A stretch of DNA of 64,000 bases. Source: Enterobacter sp. SA187 (GTDB lineage Bacteria > Pseudomonadota > Gammaproteobacteria > Enterobacterales > Enterobacteriaceae). Position 1 is the first letter of the stretch, and each line of letters starts with the position of its first letter. The stretch lies in the NCBI RefSeq assembly GCF_001888805.2, contig NZ_CP019113.1, forward strand, positions 1,798,001-1,862,000. The letters are read 5' to 3'. Of the stretch, positions 43,994 through 52,850 are shown one piece after another. The translations under genes were made by a program, and so were the position numbers. A model generated the notes under the pieces. It was not told where the DNA came from. It did no database searches and worked only from the letters and a program-made list of their open reading frames with translations.

Positions 43994-44893
43994 ATGGCGC
44001 ATATTAACTACAACCATCTGTACTACTTCTGGCAGGTCTATCAGCAGGGTTCGGTGGTCGGGGCGGCCGAGGTGCTGCACCTGACACCGCAGACCATCAC
44101 CGGCCAGATCAAGGCGCTGGAAGATCGTTTACAGGGCAAGCTGTTTAAGCGTAAAGGCCGTGGCCTTGAACCCAGCGAGCTGGGGGAACTGGTTTTCCGC
44201 TACGCCGATAAGATGTTCACCCTCAGCCAGGAAATGCTTGATATCGTTAACTACCGTAAAGAGTCTAACCTGCTGTTTGATGTGGGCGTGGCGGATGCGC
44301 TGTCGAAACGGCTGGTCAGCGGCGTACTGGACGCGGCGGTGGTGGAAGATGAGCAAATTCATCTGCGCTGTTTTGAATCCACCCATGAAATGCTGCTGGA
44401 GCAGCTCAGCCAGCACAAGCTGGATATGATCATCTCGGACTGCCCGATCGATTCCACGCAGGAAGCGGGGCTGTTCTCGGTGAAGATTGGCGAGTGCGGC
44501 GTCAGCTTCTGGTGTCTTAACCCGCCGCCTGCCAGGCCTTTTCCAGGCTGCCTTGAAGAACGCCGGTTATTAATTCCCGGCCGTCGCTCGATGCTCGGGC
44601 GTAAGCTGCTCAACTGGTTTAGTTCTCAGGGGCTGGAGGTGGAAATCCTGGGGGAGTTTGATGATGCGGCGCTGATGAAAGCCTTTGGCGCGGCGCATAA
44701 CGCTATTTTTGTCGCCCCGACGCTTTACGCCCAGGACTTCTATGCCGACGAGCGCATGATTGAGATAGGGCGGGTGGAGAACATCATGGAGGAGTATCAC
44801 GCGATTTTTGCCGAGCGCATGATCCAGCATCCTGCCGTGCAGCGTATCTGTAACCGGGACTACTCGACGCTCTTTACTTTACCGCAGACGTAA
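43994..44893 (+). CDS. nhaR: LysR-family activator NhaR
   Basis: Sodium-responsive activator of nhaA and osmC. 299 residues from ATG 43994 (GCAGGAGAAGG upstream). N-terminal HTH GSVVGAAEVLHLTPQTITGQ (about 20-39), then the linker helix and two-lobed effector domain. Convergent with rpsT across a shared hairpin. Confidence 0.97.
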   Translation: MAHINYNHLYYFWQVYQQGSVVGAAEVLHLTPQTITGQIKALEDRLQGKLFKRKGRGLEPSELGELVFRYADKMFTLSQEMLDIVNYRKESNLLFDVGVADALSKRLVSGVLDAAVVEDEQIHLRCFESTHEMLLEQLSQHKLDMIISDCPIDSTQEAGLFSVKIGECGVSFWCLNPPPARPFPGCLEERRLLIPGRRSMLGRKLLNWFSSQGLEVEILGEFDDAALMKAFGAAHNAIFVAPTLYAQDFYADERMIEIGRVENIMEEYHAIFAERMIQHPAVQRICNRDYSTLFTLPQT

Positions 44894-44895
44894 AA

Positions 44896-44915
44896 AAACC
44901 CGCCTGAGCGGGTTT
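44896..44915. terminator. Bidirectional terminator nhaR/rpsT
   Basis: AAACCCGC, loop CTGA, GCGGGTTT, with an A-run to the left (T-run on the minus strand for rpsT). Confidence 0.85.
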
Positions 44916-44942
44916 CTTCAACAAAGTACAACAAGCGGGCGA

Positions 44943-45206
44943 TTAAGCCAGTTTGTTGATCTGCGCGGTCAGGTTAGCCTTATGACGCGCTGCTTTGTTT
45001 TTGTGGATCAGACCTTTAGCGGCCTGACGATCCACGATCGGTTGCATTTCGTTAAATGCTTTCTGCGCAGCTGCTTTGTCGCCAGCTTCAATCGCTGCGT
45101 ATACTTTCTTGATGAAAGTACGCATCATAGAGCGACGGCTTGCGTTGTGCTTGCGTGCCTTTTCAGACTGAACGGCGCGCTTCTTAGCTGATTTGATATT
45201 AGCCAA
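44943..45206 (-). CDS. rpsT: 30S ribosomal protein S20
   Basis: 87-residue basic helical protein binding 16S rRNA, starting MANIKSAKKRAVQSEKARKH. The initiation codon is TTG at 45206. A UUG start is a known feature of E. coli rpsT, linked to S20's translational autoregulation. Monocistronic, with its promoters in the 45207-45475 region. Confidence 0.98.
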   Translation of the reverse strand: MANIKSAKKRAVQSEKARKHNASRRSMMRTFIKKVYAAIEAGDKAAAQKAFNEMQPIVDRQAAKGLIHKNKAARHKANLTAQINKLA

Positions 45207-45475
45207 GGTCCAACTCCCAAATATGATCTATGTGGACAATTCAAAGGCCGAGGAATATGCCCTCTTAGCCTTCTTTTGTCAATGGATTTGTGCAAATAAG
45301 CGCCGCTGCGTAGCGACACTCGTTACGTGTGATGGCGCAGGATTCTACCAGCAAGCCGCGCGTAGATACAGCTTTTCCGCCATAAAAATCACAGGCAAGG
45401 GGCAGTTTTTTCGCAGGCCTGACATAAGCACAATGAAATCAACACAGCTTTCTGTTTACGAAGGCCAATCGCCGG
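45207..45475. other. rpsT leader and ribF upstream region
   Basis: About 270 bp without a convincing gene. It holds the rpsT promoters and leader (minus strand). A plus-strand frame here contains DGAGFYQ and YSFSAIKI, resembling K-12 YaaY as I remember it. Since that gene is itself dubious and overlaps the rpsT control region, I leave it uncalled. Confidence 0.5.
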
Positions 45476-45504
45476 TTAACCTTGAACGCTGTACAAGGTA
45501 TACT
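45476..45504 (+). promoter_or_regulatory. Candidate ribF promoter
   Basis: TTAACC (45476-45481), 17 bp, TATACT (45499-45504), 30 bp before the ribF ATG. Confidence 0.45.
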
Positions 45505-45533
45505 CTGCCGATTTCCCCGTTTTTGAGCCAGAC

Positions 45534-46472
45534 ATGAAGCTGATACGCGGCATACATAATCTCAGCCAGGCCCCGCGCGGGTGTGTGCTGACTATTGGTA
45601 ATTTCGACGGCGTGCATCGTGGTCATCAGGCCCTGATCGAGGGGCTGCGTGAAGAAGGCCGCGCACGTGGTTTACCGGTTGTGGTGATGATTTTTGAGCC
45701 GCAGCCGCTGGAGCTGTTCGCGGGCGATAAAGCGCCCGCCCGCCTGACGCGCCTGCGTGACAAGCTGCGTTATCTGGCCGAATGCGGCGTGGATTACGTG
45801 CTGTGCGTGCGCTTCGACAGGCGCTTTGCCGCGCTGACGGCGCAAAACTTCGTCAGTGATTTGCTGGTCGACCGCCTCGGCGTGCAGTTCCTCGCCGTGG
45901 GGGATGATTTCCGCTATGGCGCTGGTCGTCAGGGCGATTTCTTGTTATTACAGAAGGCCGGGCTGGAGTATGGTTTTGACGTCACCAGCACGCAAACCTT
46001 CTGTCAGGATGGTGTACGCGTCAGCAGCACGGCGGTGCGTCAGGCGCTGGCGAACGATGACATCGCGCTGGCGGAAAGCCTGTTAGGCCATCCTTTTACA
46101 ATTTCCGGGCGCGTGGTGCATGGCGATGCGCTGGGCCGCACCATCGGCTTCCCGACGGCGAATATCCCGCTGCGCCGCCAGGTCTCCCCGGTTAAAGGGG
46201 TATATGCCGTTGAAGTAACGGGGTTGGGCGATAAACCCCTGCCGGGCGTGGCCAATATCGGTACGCGCCCCACGGTGGCGGGCGTGCGCCAACAACTGGA
46301 AGTGCATCTGTTAGACGTTGTAATGGACCTCTACGGACGCCATATAGATGTCATACTGCGGAAAAAAATTCGCAGTGAGCAGCGATTTGCCTCGCTGGAT
46401 GAACTCAAAGCGCAAATTGCGCGAGATGAATTAACCGCCCGCGAGTTTTTAGGGCTACAAAACCCGGCGTAA
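45534..46472 (+). CDS. ribF: Bifunctional riboflavin kinase / FAD synthetase
   Basis: Makes FMN from riboflavin and FAD from FMN. 312 residues (E. coli 313). The N-terminal nucleotidyltransferase domain has GNFDGVHRGHQALI (about 23-36). The C-terminal flavokinase domain has GRVVHGDALGRTIGFPTANI (about 189-208). Head of ribF-ileS-lspA-fkpB-ispH, with 37 bp to ileS. Confidence 0.98.
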   Translation: MKLIRGIHNLSQAPRGCVLTIGNFDGVHRGHQALIEGLREEGRARGLPVVVMIFEPQPLELFAGDKAPARLTRLRDKLRYLAECGVDYVLCVRFDRRFAALTAQNFVSDLLVDRLGVQFLAVGDDFRYGAGRQGDFLLLQKAGLEYGFDVTSTQTFCQDGVRVSSTAVRQALANDDIALAESLLGHPFTISGRVVHGDALGRTIGFPTANIPLRRQVSPVKGVYAVEVTGLGDKPLPGVANIGTRPTVAGVRQQLEVHLLDVVMDLYGRHIDVILRKKIRSEQRFASLDELKAQIARDELTAREFLGLQNPA

Positions 46473-46509
46473 CGCCAACATACGTTTTAAATACGGAACT
46501 GAGAATCTG

Positions 46510-49326
46510 ATGAGTGACTATAAATCTACCCTGAATTTGCCGGAAACAGGGTTCCCGATGCGTGGCGATCTCGCCAAACGCGAGCCGGGAATGCTGGCGC
46601 GCTGGACCGATGATGATCTGTACGGCATCATCCGTGCGGCGAAAAAAGGCAAAAAAACCTTCATTCTGCATGATGGCCCTCCCTATGCGAATGGCAGCAT
46701 TCATATTGGTCACTCGGTTAACAAGATTCTGAAAGACATTATCGTGAAGTCCAAAGGACTCGCGGGCTATGATTCGCCTTATGTTCCGGGCTGGGACTGC
46801 CACGGTCTGCCGATCGAGCTGAAAGTGGAGCAGGAATTCGGTAAGCCGGGCGAGAAGTTCACCGCCGCAGAATTCCGCGCCAAGTGCCGCGAATACGCCG
46901 CAAGCCAGGTTAACGGTCAGCGTGAAGACTTTATCCGTCTGGGCGTGCTGGGCGACTGGTCGCACCCGTACCTGACCATGGACTTCAAAACCGAAGCCAA
47001 CATCATCCGCGCGCTGGGTAAAATCATCGGTAACGGCCACCTGTTAAAAGGCGCAAAACCGGTACACTGGTGCGTTGACTGCCGCTCTGCGCTGGCAGAA
47101 GCGGAAGTGGAGTATTACGACAAAACTTCTCCGTCCATTGACGTGGCCTTCCAGGCTGTCGATCAGGACGCGGTAAAAGCCAAATTCGGCCTGCCAGGCG
47201 TAGCTGGCCCGATCTCGCTGGTGATCTGGACCACCACCCCGTGGACGCTGCCTGCTAACCGCGCGATCTCCCTGTCGCCGGAGTTTGATTACGCGCTGGT
47301 GCAGATTGACGGCCAGGCGCTGATCCTCGCCAAAGATCTGGTCGAGAGCGTGATGAAACGCATCGGCGTGGCCGATTACAGCGTACTGGGCACCGTGAAC
47401 GGCGCAGAACTTGAGCAGCTGCGTTTTGCCCATCCGTTTATGGGCTTTGACGTGCCGGCTATTCTTGGCGATCACGTCACCCTCGATGCGGGTACCGGCG
47501 CGGTACATACCGCTGGCGGCCACGGTCCTGACGACTACACCATCAGCCAGAAATACGGTCTGGAAATCGCCAACCCGGTTGGCCCGGACGGCACCTATCT
47601 GGCGGGCACTTACCCGACGCTGGACGGCCTGAACGTTTTCAAAGCCAACGACACCATCGTTGAGCTGCTGCGTGAAAAAGGCGCGCTGCTGCACGTCGAA
47701 AAAATGCAGCACAGCTATCCGTGCTGCTGGCGTCATAAAACGCCGATCATCTTCCGTGCCACCCCGCAGTGGTTTATCAGCATGGATCAAAAAGGCCTGC
47801 GCACGCAGTCGCTGTCTGAGATCAAAGGCGTGCAGTGGATCCCGGACTGGGGCCAGGCGCGTATCGAATCCATGGTCGCAAACCGTCCTGACTGGTGTAT
47901 CTCCCGCCAGCGTACCTGGGGCGTGCCGATGTCGCTGTTCGTGCATAAAGATACCGAAGAGCTGCACCCGCGCACCCTGGAACTGATGGAAGAAGTGGCG
48001 AAACGTGTTGAAGTTGACGGCATCCAGGCCTGGTGGGATCTCGATGCGAAAGAGATCATGGGCGATGACGCTGACAACTACGTGAAAGTGCCGGATACGC
48101 TGGACGTGTGGTTCGATTCCGGATCCACGCACTCCTCCGTTGTGGATGTGCGTCCGGAGTTTGCCGGTCACGCGGCGGATATGTATCTGGAAGGCTCCGA
48201 CCAGCATCGCGGCTGGTTCATGTCCTCTCTGATGATCTCCACCGCCATGAAAGGCAAAGCGCCGTATCGCCAGGTACTGACCCACGGTTTCACCGTTGAT
48301 GGTCAGGGCCGTAAGATGTCCAAATCTATCGGCAATACTGTCAGCCCGCAGGATGTGATGAACAAACTCGGCGCGGATATTCTGCGTCTGTGGGTGGCGT
48401 CTACCGATTACACCGGCGAAATGGCGGTGTCTGACGAGATCCTCAAACGCGCTGCCGACAGCTATCGTCGTATCCGTAACACCGCGCGCTTCCTGCTGGC
48501 GAACCTGAACGGGTTCAATCCGGCCACCGACATGGTGAAACCGGAAGAGATGGTGGTGCTGGATCGCTGGGCGGTAGGCTGCGCGCAGGCGGCGCAGGAC
48601 GATATTGTTAAAGCGTATGAGTCTTACGATTTCCACGAAGTGGTACAGCGCCTGATGCGCTTCTGCTCCGTTGAAATGGGCTCGTTCTACCTCGACATCA
48701 TCAAAGATCGCCAGTACACCGCGAAAGCGGACAGTGTGGCCCGTCGCAGCTGCCAGACCGCGCTGTACCACATTGCCGAAGCGCTGGTGCGCTGGATGGC
48801 GCCGATCATGTCCTTCACCGCCGATGAAATCTGGGGCTACCTGCCGGGCGATCGCGAAAAATACGTCTTCACCGGCGAATGGTACCAGGGCCTGTTTGGT
48901 CTGGCGGAAACCGAAGCCATGAACGACGCGTTCTGGAGCGAGCTGCTGAAAGTGCGCGGCGAAGTGAACAAGGTGATCGAGCAGGCGCGTGCTGATAAAA
49001 AAGTCGGCGGTTCGCTGGAAGCGGCAGTCACCCTGTACGCAGAACCTGAACTGGCGGCTAAACTGACGGCGCTGGGCGATGAATTACGATTTGTCCTGTT
49101 GACCTCCGGGGCCGCGGTTGCCGATTATGCAACCGCGTCCGACGACGCCCAACAGAGCGAACTGCTCAAGGGACTGAAAGTGTCGCTCAGCAAAGCCGAA
49201 GGCGAAAAATGCCCGCGTTGCTGGCATTACACGACCGACGTCGGCAAGGTGGCGGAACACGCAGATATCTGCGGACGCTGTGTCAGCAACATCGCCGGTG
49301 ACGGCGAAAAACGTAAGTTCGCCTGA
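46510..49326 (+). CDS. ileS: Isoleucyl-tRNA synthetase
   Basis: Class I synthetase charging tRNA-Ile, with an editing domain that clears valine. 938 residues, as in E. coli. HIGH motif in YANGSIHIGHSVNK (about 58-71), editing-domain sequence WTTTPWTLPANRAI, KMSKS in GRKMSKSIGN (about 600-609), and a C-terminal zinc site CPRCWHY ... CGRCVSN. Its stop codon overlaps the lspA start by 1 bp. Confidence 0.99.
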   Translation: MSDYKSTLNLPETGFPMRGDLAKREPGMLARWTDDDLYGIIRAAKKGKKTFILHDGPPYANGSIHIGHSVNKILKDIIVKSKGLAGYDSPYVPGWDCHGLPIELKVEQEFGKPGEKFTAAEFRAKCREYAASQVNGQREDFIRLGVLGDWSHPYLTMDFKTEANIIRALGKIIGNGHLLKGAKPVHWCVDCRSALAEAEVEYYDKTSPSIDVAFQAVDQDAVKAKFGLPGVAGPISLVIWTTTPWTLPANRAISLSPEFDYALVQIDGQALILAKDLVESVMKRIGVADYSVLGTVNGAELEQLRFAHPFMGFDVPAILGDHVTLDAGTGAVHTAGGHGPDDYTISQKYGLEIANPVGPDGTYLAGTYPTLDGLNVFKANDTIVELLREKGALLHVEKMQHSYPCCWRHKTPIIFRATPQWFISMDQKGLRTQSLSEIKGVQWIPDWGQARIESMVANRPDWCISRQRTWGVPMSLFVHKDTEELHPRTLELMEEVAKRVEVDGIQAWWDLDAKEIMGDDADNYVKVPDTLDVWFDSGSTHSSVVDVRPEFAGHAADMYLEGSDQHRGWFMSSLMISTAMKGKAPYRQVLTHGFTVDGQGRKMSKSIGNTVSPQDVMNKLGADILRLWVASTDYTGEMAVSDEILKRAADSYRRIRNTARFLLANLNGFNPATDMVKPEEMVVLDRWAVGCAQAAQDDIVKAYESYDFHEVVQRLMRFCSVEMGSFYLDIIKDRQYTAKADSVARRSCQTALYHIAEALVRWMAPIMSFTADEIWGYLPGDREKYVFTGEWYQGLFGLAETEAMNDAFWSELLKVRGEVNKVIEQARADKKVGGSLEAAVTLYAEPELAAKLTALGDELRFVLLTSGAAVADYATASDDAQQSELLKGLKVSLSKAEGEKCPRCWHYTTDVGKVAEHADICGRCVSNIAGDGEKRKFA

Positions 49327-49823
49327 TGAGTAAACCGATCTTTTCAACAGGGCTGCGCTGGTTGTGGCTGGTAGTGGTCGTGCTGATTATCGATTTGGGC
49401 AGTAAATTCCTGATCCTCCAGAACTTTGCTCTGGGGGATACGGTATCGCTGTTCCCGTCGCTTAATCTGCATTATGCGCGTAACTATGGCGCGGCGTTCA
49501 GTTTCCTCGCCGACAGCGGCGGCTGGCAGCGCTGGTTCTTTGCCGGTATCGCCCTTGGCATTTGCGTGATCCTCATGGTCATGATGTATCGCGCAAAGGC
49601 GTCACAGAAGCTGAACAACATCGCCTATGCGCTGATCATTGGCGGCGCGCTGGGTAATCTGTTCGACCGTTTGTGGCACGGTTTTGTGGTCGACATGATC
49701 GATTTCTACGTCGGCAACTGGCATTTCGCGACCTTTAATCTGGCCGATACGGCCATTTGCATTGGCGCGGCGCTGATCGTGCTGGAAGGATTTTTGCCTT
49801 CCCGCGCGAAAAAACTCGCATAA
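49326..49823 (+). CDS. lspA: Lipoprotein signal peptidase (signal peptidase II)
   Basis: Inner-membrane aspartyl protease cleaving prolipoprotein signal peptides. 165 residues with four membrane helices. Catalytic-region sequences are NYGAAFSFLAD, GALGNLFDRL with the first Asp and FNLADTAICIG with the second. The ATG shares one base with the ileS stop. Confidence 0.98.
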   Translation: MSKPIFSTGLRWLWLVVVVLIIDLGSKFLILQNFALGDTVSLFPSLNLHYARNYGAAFSFLADSGGWQRWFFAGIALGICVILMVMMYRAKASQKLNNIAYALIIGGALGNLFDRLWHGFVVDMIDFYVGNWHFATFNLADTAICIGAALIVLEGFLPSRAKKLA

Positions 49824-49827
49824 CCAA

Positions 49828-49901
49828 TCGCCGGGCGGCGCTACGCTTGCACCGGCCTACGATCCCTGTAGGCCCGGTAAGCGAAGCGCCACCGGGCAAC
49901 A
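49828..49901. repeat. BIME (two REP elements) between lspA and fkpB
   Basis: Two inverted REP units, about 49829-49860 (GCCGGGCGGCGCTACGC ... CCGGCCTAC) and 49868-49900 (TAGGCCCGGTAAGCG ... CACCGGGCAA), inside the operon. Confidence 0.85.
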
Positions 49902-49923
49902 AAATTTAAATAGAGCAACCTGC

Positions 49924-50373
49924 ATGTCTGAATCGATACAGAGCAACAGCGCAGTACTGGTGCACTTCACCTTAAAGCTTGAAGATGGCTCCACTGCGGA
50001 ATCCACCCGTAACAACGGCAAACCCGCGCTGTTTCGTCTGGGCGACGGGTCGCTCTCCGAAGGGCTGGAACAGCATCTGCTGGGGCTGAAAGCGGGCGAT
50101 AAAAAAGCCTTCTCGCTGGAGCCGGATGCGGCTTTCGGGGTCGTCAGCCCCGATCTGATCCAGTATTTCTCCCGTCGTGAGTTTATGGACGCGGGCGAGC
50201 CGGAAATCGGCGCAATCATGTTATTTACCGCAATGGATGGCAGCGAAATGCCCGGCGTGATCCGCGAAATTAACGGCGAATCCATTACCGTTGATTTCAA
50301 CCATCCGCTGGCGAACCAGACCGTCCATTTTGATATTGAAGTGCTGGAAGTCGATCCGGTACTGGAGGCATAA
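49924..50373 (+). CDS. fkpB: FKBP-type peptidyl-prolyl isomerase (SlpA)
   Basis: 149-residue cytosolic cis-trans isomerase and chaperone of the SlyD-like FKBP group. FKBP core VLVHFTLKLEDGSTAEST at the N-terminus, then the insert-in-flap segment with LGDGSLSEGLEQHLLGLKAG and FNHPLANQTVHFDIEVLEV at the C-terminus. 1 bp before ispH. Confidence 0.97.
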   Translation: MSESIQSNSAVLVHFTLKLEDGSTAESTRNNGKPALFRLGDGSLSEGLEQHLLGLKAGDKKAFSLEPDAAFGVVSPDLIQYFSRREFMDAGEPEIGAIMLFTAMDGSEMPGVIREINGESITVDFNHPLANQTVHFDIEVLEVDPVLEA

Positions 50374-50374
50374 C

Positions 50375-51325
50375 ATGCAGATCCTGTTGGCTAACCCGCG
50401 CGGTTTCTGCGCTGGCGTAGACCGCGCTATCAGCATTGTTGAAAACGCGCTGGCGATTTACGGCGCGCCGATTTATGTGCGTCATGAAGTGGTGCATAAC
50501 CGTTACGTGGTGGACAGCCTGCGCGAGCGCGGGGCGATTTTTATCGAGCAGATCAGCGAAGTGCCGGACGGCGCGATCCTGATTTTCTCGGCGCACGGCG
50601 TTTCGCAGGCGGTACGTAACGAAGCGAAAAGCCGCGATCTGACCGTCTTTGACGCCACCTGCCCGCTGGTCACTAAAGTGCATATGGAAGTGGCGCGCGC
50701 CAGCCGCCGCGGCGAAGAGTCCATTCTGATTGGTCACGCGGGCCATCCGGAAGTGGAAGGCACCATGGGCCAGTACAGCAACCCGAAAGGCGGCATGTAC
50801 CTGGTGGAATCCCCGGACGACGTCTTCACGCTGAACGTCAAAGACGAAAGCAAACTGTCGTTTATGACCCAGACCACGCTCTCGGTGGACGATACCTCTG
50901 AGGTGATCGACGCCCTGCGCGTGCGTTTCCCGAAAATCGTCGGGCCGCGCAAAGACGATATCTGTTACGCCACCACTAACCGGCAGGAAGCGGTGCGCGC
51001 CCTGGCGGAGCAGGCGGACGTGGTGCTGGTGGTGGGGTCGAAAAACTCCTCCAACTCCAACCGTCTGGCAGAGCTGGCACAGCGCATGGGTAAAGCGGCG
51101 TACCTCATTGACGATGCCGACGACATTCAGGAGGCCTGGGTCGCCAGCGCCGCCTGTGTGGGCGTCACCGCAGGCGCTTCCGCGCCGGATATTCTGGTGC
51201 AGAACGTCATCAAACGCTTACAGGCGCTGGGCGGCGGCGAAGCCATTCCGCTGGAAGGCCGTGAAGAGAATATCGTTTTTGAAGTGCCGAAAGAGCTGCG
51301 GGTCGACGTGAAAGAAGTTCACTAA
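50375..51325 (+). CDS. ispH: 4-Hydroxy-3-methylbut-2-enyl diphosphate reductase
   Basis: Last step of the MEP isoprenoid pathway, yielding IPP and DMAPP. 316 residues from ATG 50375. The three cysteine ligands of the Fe-S cluster are in NPRGFCAGV (Cys12), DATCPLVTKVH (about 96) and DDICYATTNRQ (about 197). Ends the ribF operon; a strong terminator follows. In K-12 rihC lies between ispH and dapB; here the accessory sugar locus does. Confidence 0.98.
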   Translation: MQILLANPRGFCAGVDRAISIVENALAIYGAPIYVRHEVVHNRYVVDSLRERGAIFIEQISEVPDGAILIFSAHGVSQAVRNEAKSRDLTVFDATCPLVTKVHMEVARASRRGEESILIGHAGHPEVEGTMGQYSNPKGGMYLVESPDDVFTLNVKDESKLSFMTQTTLSVDDTSEVIDALRVRFPKIVGPRKDDICYATTNRQEAVRALAEQADVVLVVGSKNSSNSNRLAELAQRMGKAAYLIDDADDIQEAWVASAACVGVTAGASAPDILVQNVIKRLQALGGGEAIPLEGREENIVFEVPKELRVDVKEVH

Positions 51326-51349
51326 CGCAGAGGTTACGCATAAAACGCC

Positions 51350-51386
51350 AATGCCAGCCGGTGAAAACCCGCTGGCATTTTTATTT
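51350..51386 (+). terminator. Terminator after ispH
   Basis: AATGCCAGC (51350-51358) / GCTGGCATT (51371-51379), extended inward by GG/CC, followed by a T-rich TTTTTATTT. Confidence 0.9.
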
Positions 51387-51432
51387 AACGCCCCTGTGAT
51401 CCCTGCATCAAAATGCGCAGCCTTCACATTAA

Positions 51433-51446
51433 GTTAATCGATTAAC
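51433..51446. promoter_or_regulatory. LacI-type operator before the cupin isomerase genes
   Basis: Perfect palindrome GTTAATCGATTAAC with the central CG typical of LacI-family sites, 44 bp before the first cupin ATG. The same 14-mer occurs at 61818-61831 in front of the PTS operon, tying both transcripts to the LacI-family regulator at 61977. Confidence 0.75.
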
Positions 51447-51489
51447 CTGTTACTGTTATTGGGTTGTTCTCCTCGGGCCGGAGATAACC

Positions 51490-52035
51490 ATGAAACCTTC
51501 TTTAGCTCTGCCGCCGCAGGTGGCATGGGCCAGCGGCGCATTAGCCAATGGCTCGCGCATCCGTAAATCGACCTGCCTTCACCAGCTGGAGGGCGTATTC
51601 GCCGATACGCTCGCCTTCCATCAATGCGATCCACACCAGTGCGTCTATGACGTGGAGATGTTTGACTCCCCGACCGCCGACGGGGCGCTTTACGTTGGCG
51701 TCACTCACCTCTACCCCGGCAAAGTAGGCGATGAATACTTCATGACGCGGGGTCATTTTCACCAGCGCCGCGAGCAGGGCGAAGTCTATTTCGGGCTGCG
51801 CGGCAGCGGCTTACTACTGCTGCAAAATGAACAGGGGGAGGCGCGGCTGGAGAAGGTCATGCCTGGATCCGTACACATCATTCCCGGTTTTACCGCCCAT
51901 CGTCTGATCAATACCGGCAACGAAACCCTCTCGGCGCTGGCGGTCTGGCCGTGCAGCGCCGGACACGATTACGCCGCGCTCAGCAGCGGTTTTGCGCTGC
52001 GCATCACCGAAGAAAGCGAGGTGCGCCATGGCTGA
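51490..52035 (+). CDS. Cupin-type glucose-6-phosphate isomerase
   Basis: 181 residues of the cupin phosphoglucose-isomerase family (Pfam GPI), first known from archaea and unrelated in fold to Pgi. Metal ligands fit the family pattern: His89 and His91 in TRGHFHQ, Glu98 in GEVYFGLRGSG, His137 in PGFTAHRLIN. Predicted to interconvert fructose 6-P and glucose 6-P. ATG 51490 follows GGCCGGAGATAACC. It overlaps the next cupin gene by 8 bp and has its own operator upstream. A second isomerase beside the presumed housekeeping Pgi suggests a dedicated sugar route. Confidence 0.85.
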   Translation: MKPSLALPPQVAWASGALANGSRIRKSTCLHQLEGVFADTLAFHQCDPHQCVYDVEMFDSPTADGALYVGVTHLYPGKVGDEYFMTRGHFHQRREQGEVYFGLRGSGLLLLQNEQGEARLEKVMPGSVHIIPGFTAHRLINTGNETLSALAVWPCSAGHDYAALSSGFALRITEESEVRHG

Positions 52036-52810
52036 GCAACCTTTTGATTGCGGTCTGGATATGACTGTCCATCGTCAGCCGCTGGGGTTCAGCTATGGCG
52101 GAGAGGTCATCGGCCCGCTGGCGGAGATCCGCACGCTCGATCAGATCCGCGCTTCGCTGCGCGATCCATACTGTCGCGGCCCGAATGAGGTGTACGCCAT
52201 TGCGATGGATGTGGCGCGCATTCAGGATCGCGACGAGCTGAAAAAACGCATGCTGCTGTTCGGCGTGGTAACCTATGCCGCCGGGCAACTGGGCGACGAG
52301 CCGGTACGCAGCCAGGGGCACGTACACCGCATCAGCCAGCACAGCGGCTGGTCGCCGCCGGAGCTGTACGAGATCTGGCAGGGCAGGGCGATTATCTATA
52401 TGCAGGAGTATGTGGCTGACGATCCGGGGCGCTGCTTCGCGGTGATCGCCGGTCCCGGCGAAAAAGTGCTGGTGCCGCCAGGCTGGGGACACGCCACCAT
52501 CTCCGCCAGCCCGGATGAACCCTTAACCTTCGGCGCATGGTGCGATCGGGAATACGGCTTCGAGTACGACGCCGTGCGGGCGCACAAAGGGCTGGCGTGG
52601 TATCCGCTGTTACAGGAAAAACAGATTATCTGGCAGCATAATCCGCACTACGCGCCGGGGCGCTTACAGGCGATCACCCCCCGACGCTACAGCGAATTCG
52701 GCATTACTGCCGCGCCGCTCTATCAGCAGTTTATTGACGATCCGGCGCGCTTCCAGTTTATCTCCCGCCCCGATAAAGCCGCAGATCGGTGGCTGGATTT
52801 TCATCCTTGA
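52028..52810 (+). CDS. Second cupin glucose-6-phosphate isomerase-like protein
   Basis: 260 residues from ATG 52028, translationally coupled to the preceding cupin gene (8-bp overlap). Cupin ligands are again visible: His98 and His100 in SQGHVHRI, Glu112 in PPELYEIWQGRAIIYM, His155 in PGWGHATI. It has extra N- and C-terminal regions compared with its 181-residue neighbour. This is the GPI-cupin family, but the two proteins are distant, so they may form a heteromer or act on different phosphosugars. Exact reaction uncertain. Confidence 0.78.
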   Translation: MAEQPFDCGLDMTVHRQPLGFSYGGEVIGPLAEIRTLDQIRASLRDPYCRGPNEVYAIAMDVARIQDRDELKKRMLLFGVVTYAAGQLGDEPVRSQGHVHRISQHSGWSPPELYEIWQGRAIIYMQEYVADDPGRCFAVIAGPGEKVLVPPGWGHATISASPDEPLTFGAWCDREYGFEYDAVRAHKGLAWYPLLQEKQIIWQHNPHYAPGRLQAITPRRYSEFGITAAPLYQQFIDDPARFQFISRPDKAADRWLDFHP

Positions 52811-52820
52811 TAAAACCCCG

Positions 52821-52845
52821 GCCGGGTGAGCTGGCGTCACCCGGC
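52821..52845 (-). terminator. Hairpin between convergent cupin and PTS operons
   Basis: GCCGGGTGA (52821-52829) / TCACCCGGC (52837-52845), REP-like. On the minus strand it is followed by CGGGGTTTTA, so it may end the PTS operon. No T-run on the plus side. Confidence 0.5.
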
Positions 52846-52850
52846 AAACC

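Noticed and set aside
45193..45537. yaaY-like plus-strand frame between rpsT and ribF
   Set aside because: Partial resemblance to K-12 YaaY, a dubious gene, over DNA constrained by rpsT control; no ribosome-binding site.
47044..48771. Long minus-strand open frame (575 codons) opposite ileS
   Set aside because: Antisense shadow of an essential, conserved synthetase.
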